DNA of 64,000 nucleotides, from the NCBI GenBank assembly GCA_019918135.1, contig WBZZ01006600.1, forward strand, positions 1 through 64,000, in the 5' to 3' direction. The notes beneath the pieces were generated by a model, which was not told the DNA's origin, searched no databases, and was given only the letters and a program-made list of their open reading frames with translations. Positions 61,238 to 64,000 of the stretch are shown here, piece by piece. Position 1 is the stretch's first letter, and each line of letters begins with the position of its first letter. A program made the translations under genes and the position numbers. The stretch is from Paulinella micropora (taxonomy: Eukaryota > Cercozoa > Imbricatea > Euglyphida > Paulinellidae).

Positions 61238-63542
61238 TCGGGTCTACAACAGAAGGCTTTGAGACGTTCTCGTTGGTCAGATCCATAGCCAACGAAACCG
61301 TGCCTCCTTCTTTATTTCCGGTCGATCCGTCAGCATCGTGTGTACTGTGATTCTGTTTGTGTCGTTTGCGAGTGCACAGCGGATGTGCCATTTATTGGTC
61401 CGTGGGCAATTTTCTGAAAAGGGGGAGGTCAGCTTGCCACAGAGGAGAAAGAGAGAGACGGAGGGGGGGCGCCCCCCCCCCCTTCTGTTCCCGGTTTTTT
61501 TATTTACCTGGGCGAACCCCCCCCCAAGGAATGACAGTATTAATACTGATGATAGTAAAAAAAAAATTAATATTATTAAAAATATTTAATGACTGGATGG
61601 TAGCTGTACCAGCGCTGAGGCGCACTCGCGGCCACGCTTTGTGGGTACTGTCTTAGCTAGCTGAGGCGAAGCAGGTGCACTGCTGCCATATGTGCGCGCA
61701 GGCCCTGTTCGGAGTGAAAAAGGCGTTTGCGTCCTCTGTAGCCAGGCACGGGTGCCGGGCACATTGAGCACGGGAAGAGGGTGAGCTGCGGAGGCTGGGC
61801 GACAAACGGGAAGGTGTGCGCAGGGAAGCTCAGCAGGGGCTGCTGCCACTGTCGCTGCTGCTGCTGCTGCTGCTGCCACTGTCGCTGCCACTGTCGCTGC
61901 TGCTGCTGCTGTCGCTGCTGCTGCTGCCACTGTCGCTGCTGTTGCTGCTGTTGCTGCTGTTGCTGCTGTTGCTGCTGCTGCTGCTGTGTGGCGGGGGGGA
62001 CTTCTCCGCTGGGCCTGTCCTTTTGGACGAGTAGGGGCTGCGCAGGAGCAGGGGGGAGGAGAGGGGTTTGGTCGCTGTCCCCGTCAGGCACCACTACGTA
62101 GGGCTTTCGCGCTCTAAGCTCGATGGCGGGGAAGCACTTGCTGATGGCCTCCGAGAGGGAGGCGCCGTGGCAGAAACGCAGGATCGTGCTGGTGAGGGGG
62201 CTGGTGAGGGAGGTGAACCACGCGAGAGGTACCGGCTTCTCGAAGCCACAGAGCACGGCGTGTTGGCGAATAGGGACGATGGGCTTCTCGGCCACAGCGG
62301 ACCTGACGCCACAGGAGGCGAGGATGACGTCGACCCTTGCGCGCGAGCTGTACTTGGCGAATGTTTGGACTGCGCCGGAAAGAGCAAGTAAGGCAGACCC
62401 CACGGGGACCACGTCACCAGTGGCCGTGATGAAGTTGCCACGCTCGTCGCTGTGGCAAGGGATGACGAAAAGCACCTGGAGGTGGTCGGCGGCGTACGTC
62501 TGCGCGAACTCCAGGGTGTTGGAGTCGGGCTCGATCAGCTTGGCTAGTTGGGCAGACAGGGTGGCTTCGTTGTGCCAGCCCAGCAGGACCGGAGCAACAC
62601 CAAACCCCGGGGGGTAGACGGTGTCTTTGTGTCCGTAGGGCAGCAAGAACGGGCGCATGAAGAGCTCGACGTCCTGTGCCTCTTGGGCGAGGCGTTGGTA
62701 CTTGTTGCTGCGCTTGGGCGGTCCGGGGCAGAAGCCGTTGAGAACTACCACGAGGGTCGGCCGAAAAGGCGAAGGGGGCAACAGGTAGTCGGCGGCGCGG
62801 GGCAGCTTCTGGCAGGCGGCGCAAACAAAGGTGCGGACGTAGTGAGTCCACTCATGGCGGCGCGCTTCGGTGCTCGAGGGATCTACTTCGGCCACCACAC
62901 AGCGTGAGCAAAAGGCTGCGCCACAGCCTTGCTGTTTTGCTGAACCACCGTCGCCGCAGGTAGCCAGCCCTTCACCCCCGCAGGACACACACACAAGCCC
63001 CTTCCGAGCCAGGGACTGTGCACCCCAAGTACGCGACTGGCAGCGGGTACGAGGTCGCGCCACCCTCTACCGACGTAATCGCACAGAGGCGGATCCGCCC
63101 GGGGTGCTCAGGATCCGTCAAGGGAAACGCAGAACATTGGATAGAATCCACCGCGTAGCTCTTCACGAGCCCCTTGGCCAGCAGCGGGGCGCGGAGGATG
63201 TTTTCCTCCGCAGTGCTAAGCACATACAACACACACACACAATGTGGCAAAGGCCGAAAAGCAGAAAATGTTGGGTCAAAAAGAACTTACAGTCGCTGTT
63301 TTGAAAGTCTCTCTTCCTGGAGGTCGCGAGTGTTCCGGCGGCTATGCTTAGCAGTGACCAGCTTACCAGAACCTGTGCGCCCACTTGCTTTAGTGGCCAG
63401 CTATAAATTATAATATTACGTACGTAACAAGGGAAAAAACCAAGAGGGCAAGAACAAAGGGGAAAAGCACAGTGGGTTATAGCATTACATGATAGCGAGG
63501 TGCTTTGCCTCCAGTCGACTTCCTTGCAGTCTGTTTGGTGCG
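61238..63542. repeat. 2.3-kb direct repeat, right copy
   Basis: Second copy of 7636-9952 in the same orientation. Its left edge touches the retrotransposon remnant and its right edge touches GA-rich satellite DNA. Slightly shorter CAG tract than the left copy. Confidence 0.9.
61657..63215 (-). CDS. Caspase-like (C14-fold) zinc-finger protein, second copy
   Basis: Same layout as the gene at 8055-9622: cysteine-rich start, caspase-like core with the His of VIPCHSDERG and the Cys of VILASCG, Q-rich linker and C2H2 finger. Candidate introns fall at 63016-63070 (55 nt) and 63216-63290 (75 nt). The frame is open through the core in both copies. A handful of substitutions (for example in the zinc-to-core linker) and a shorter Q tract distinguish it. 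The start codon is likewise unresolved. The TATA-like element is at 63401-63420. Confidence 0.6.
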
Positions 63543-63676
63543 TGCCATTCGGAGCAGGCCGCAAGCGGCCTGGAGAGAGAGAGAGCCAAAGAGAGAGGCA
63601 GCACATAGCAAAGCATGTTGGTTTTGCTACGCGTCATTGCAAACAGGCCGCAAGCGTCCTGAAGAGAGAGAGAGAT

Positions 63677-63731
<55 letters not shown>

Positions 63732-63948
63732 CAGCGCGTAGCAAAGCATATTGGTTTTGCTACGCGTCATTGTAAGCACTGGTAATACATCCGACAGCCA
63801 ACATAAAGGTGGTTTGTCGTACACAGGCCAAAACATATACGCAGACCAAGCGAAAGAGAGAGAGAAGAAACAAACAGAGAGAGAGAGAGAGAAGAGACAG
63901 ACAGAGAGAGAGAGAGAGAGACAGACTGACAGAGAAAGAGACAGACGC

Positions 63949-63980
<32 letters not shown>

Positions 63981-64000
63981 GCAGCGCGTAGCAAAGCATG
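63543..64000. repeat. GA microsatellite alternating with a hairpin minisatellite
   Basis: Blocks of (GA)n separated by a conserved phrase 'gcagcgcgtagcaaagcat' followed by 'attggttttgctacgcgtca'. The phrase appears near 63599, 63732 and again at the window end (63981). GCGTAGCAAA and TTTGCTACGC can pair as a 10-bp stem with a 9-10-nt loop. 'ggccgcaagc' phrases occur before the first two GA blocks. No gene is seen; the serine/leucine-rich frames are repeat artefacts. The array continues past the window. Confidence 0.8.

Noticed and set aside
63627-64000. Serine/leucine-rich frames at the right end
   Set aside because: Direct translations of (GA)n/(CT)n microsatellite.
1-64000. tRNA or rRNA genes
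   Set aside because: None recognised by eye; a covariance-model scan was not possible here.

Overview
The window looks like nuclear DNA of a unicellular eukaryote (an alga, stramenopile or similar protist; I cannot place it more closely) carrying a block of large-DNA-virus-like genes. Pointers to a eukaryotic genome are a Ty3/gypsy retrotransposon, a small foldback transposon, candidate short spliceosomal introns in one duplicated gene, and AATAAA-like signals after several stops. Pointers to a virus-like origin of much of the block are a D5-type superfamily 3 primase-helicase, a clan CE (Ulp1/adenain-like) cysteine protease, dense mostly intronless genes on both strands, a CxCG...C zinc motif of a kind common in giant-virus proteins, ankyrin-like and BspA-like proteins, and a runt kinase. 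No capsid, packaging ATPase or family B polymerase gene is visible, so viral origin is inference. Gene bodies are GC-rich, while nearly every gap is filled with long C or G runs, CT/GA tracts and short A/T runs.

Layout. 0.2-5.1 kb: a decayed 5' duplicate of the primase-helicase gene followed by the longer copy. 5.1-6.4 kb: a minisatellite and a 366-bp foldback element. 6.4-7.8 kb: two unrecognised genes. 7.6-9.95 kb: a caspase-like zinc-finger gene, repeated in direct orientation at 61.2-63.5 kb.

9.98-43.05 kb is the dominant feature: a 12.9-kb tandem amplification. Segment A (SET-like protein, small coiled-coil protein, bestrophin-like channel, zinc/acidic protein, methyltransferase-like protein) occurs three times. 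Segment B (BspA-like surface protein, protein kinase, unknown protein) occurs twice, in the order A B A B A. Each A-to-B joint cuts two genes: the last 12 codons of the protease gene are fused tail-to-head to a BspA-like gene that has lost its start. After the third A the protease gene continues normally. The repeat unit was therefore B-A, and A|B is the new joint.

43.0-53 kb: protease gene, an array of about 286-bp repeats built from nested palindromes, a membrane protein, an ankyrin-like protein, and a cluster of related multi-pass membrane proteins. 53.1-61.2 kb: an isochorismatase-like open frame that runs into a gag-like region, followed by a broken Ty3/gypsy pol. 61.2-63.5 kb: second caspase-like copy. 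63.5-64.0 kb: GA microsatellite with a hairpin-forming minisatellite.

How the genes might work together is mostly unknown. The block holds replication (primase-helicase), protein processing (protease), signalling (kinase), modification (methyltransferase, possible SET) and membrane/surface genes, a mix expected of a large DNA virus. Many copies are broken, and the amplified copies differ chiefly in homopolymer lengths, so decay and sequencing error cannot be told apart here.
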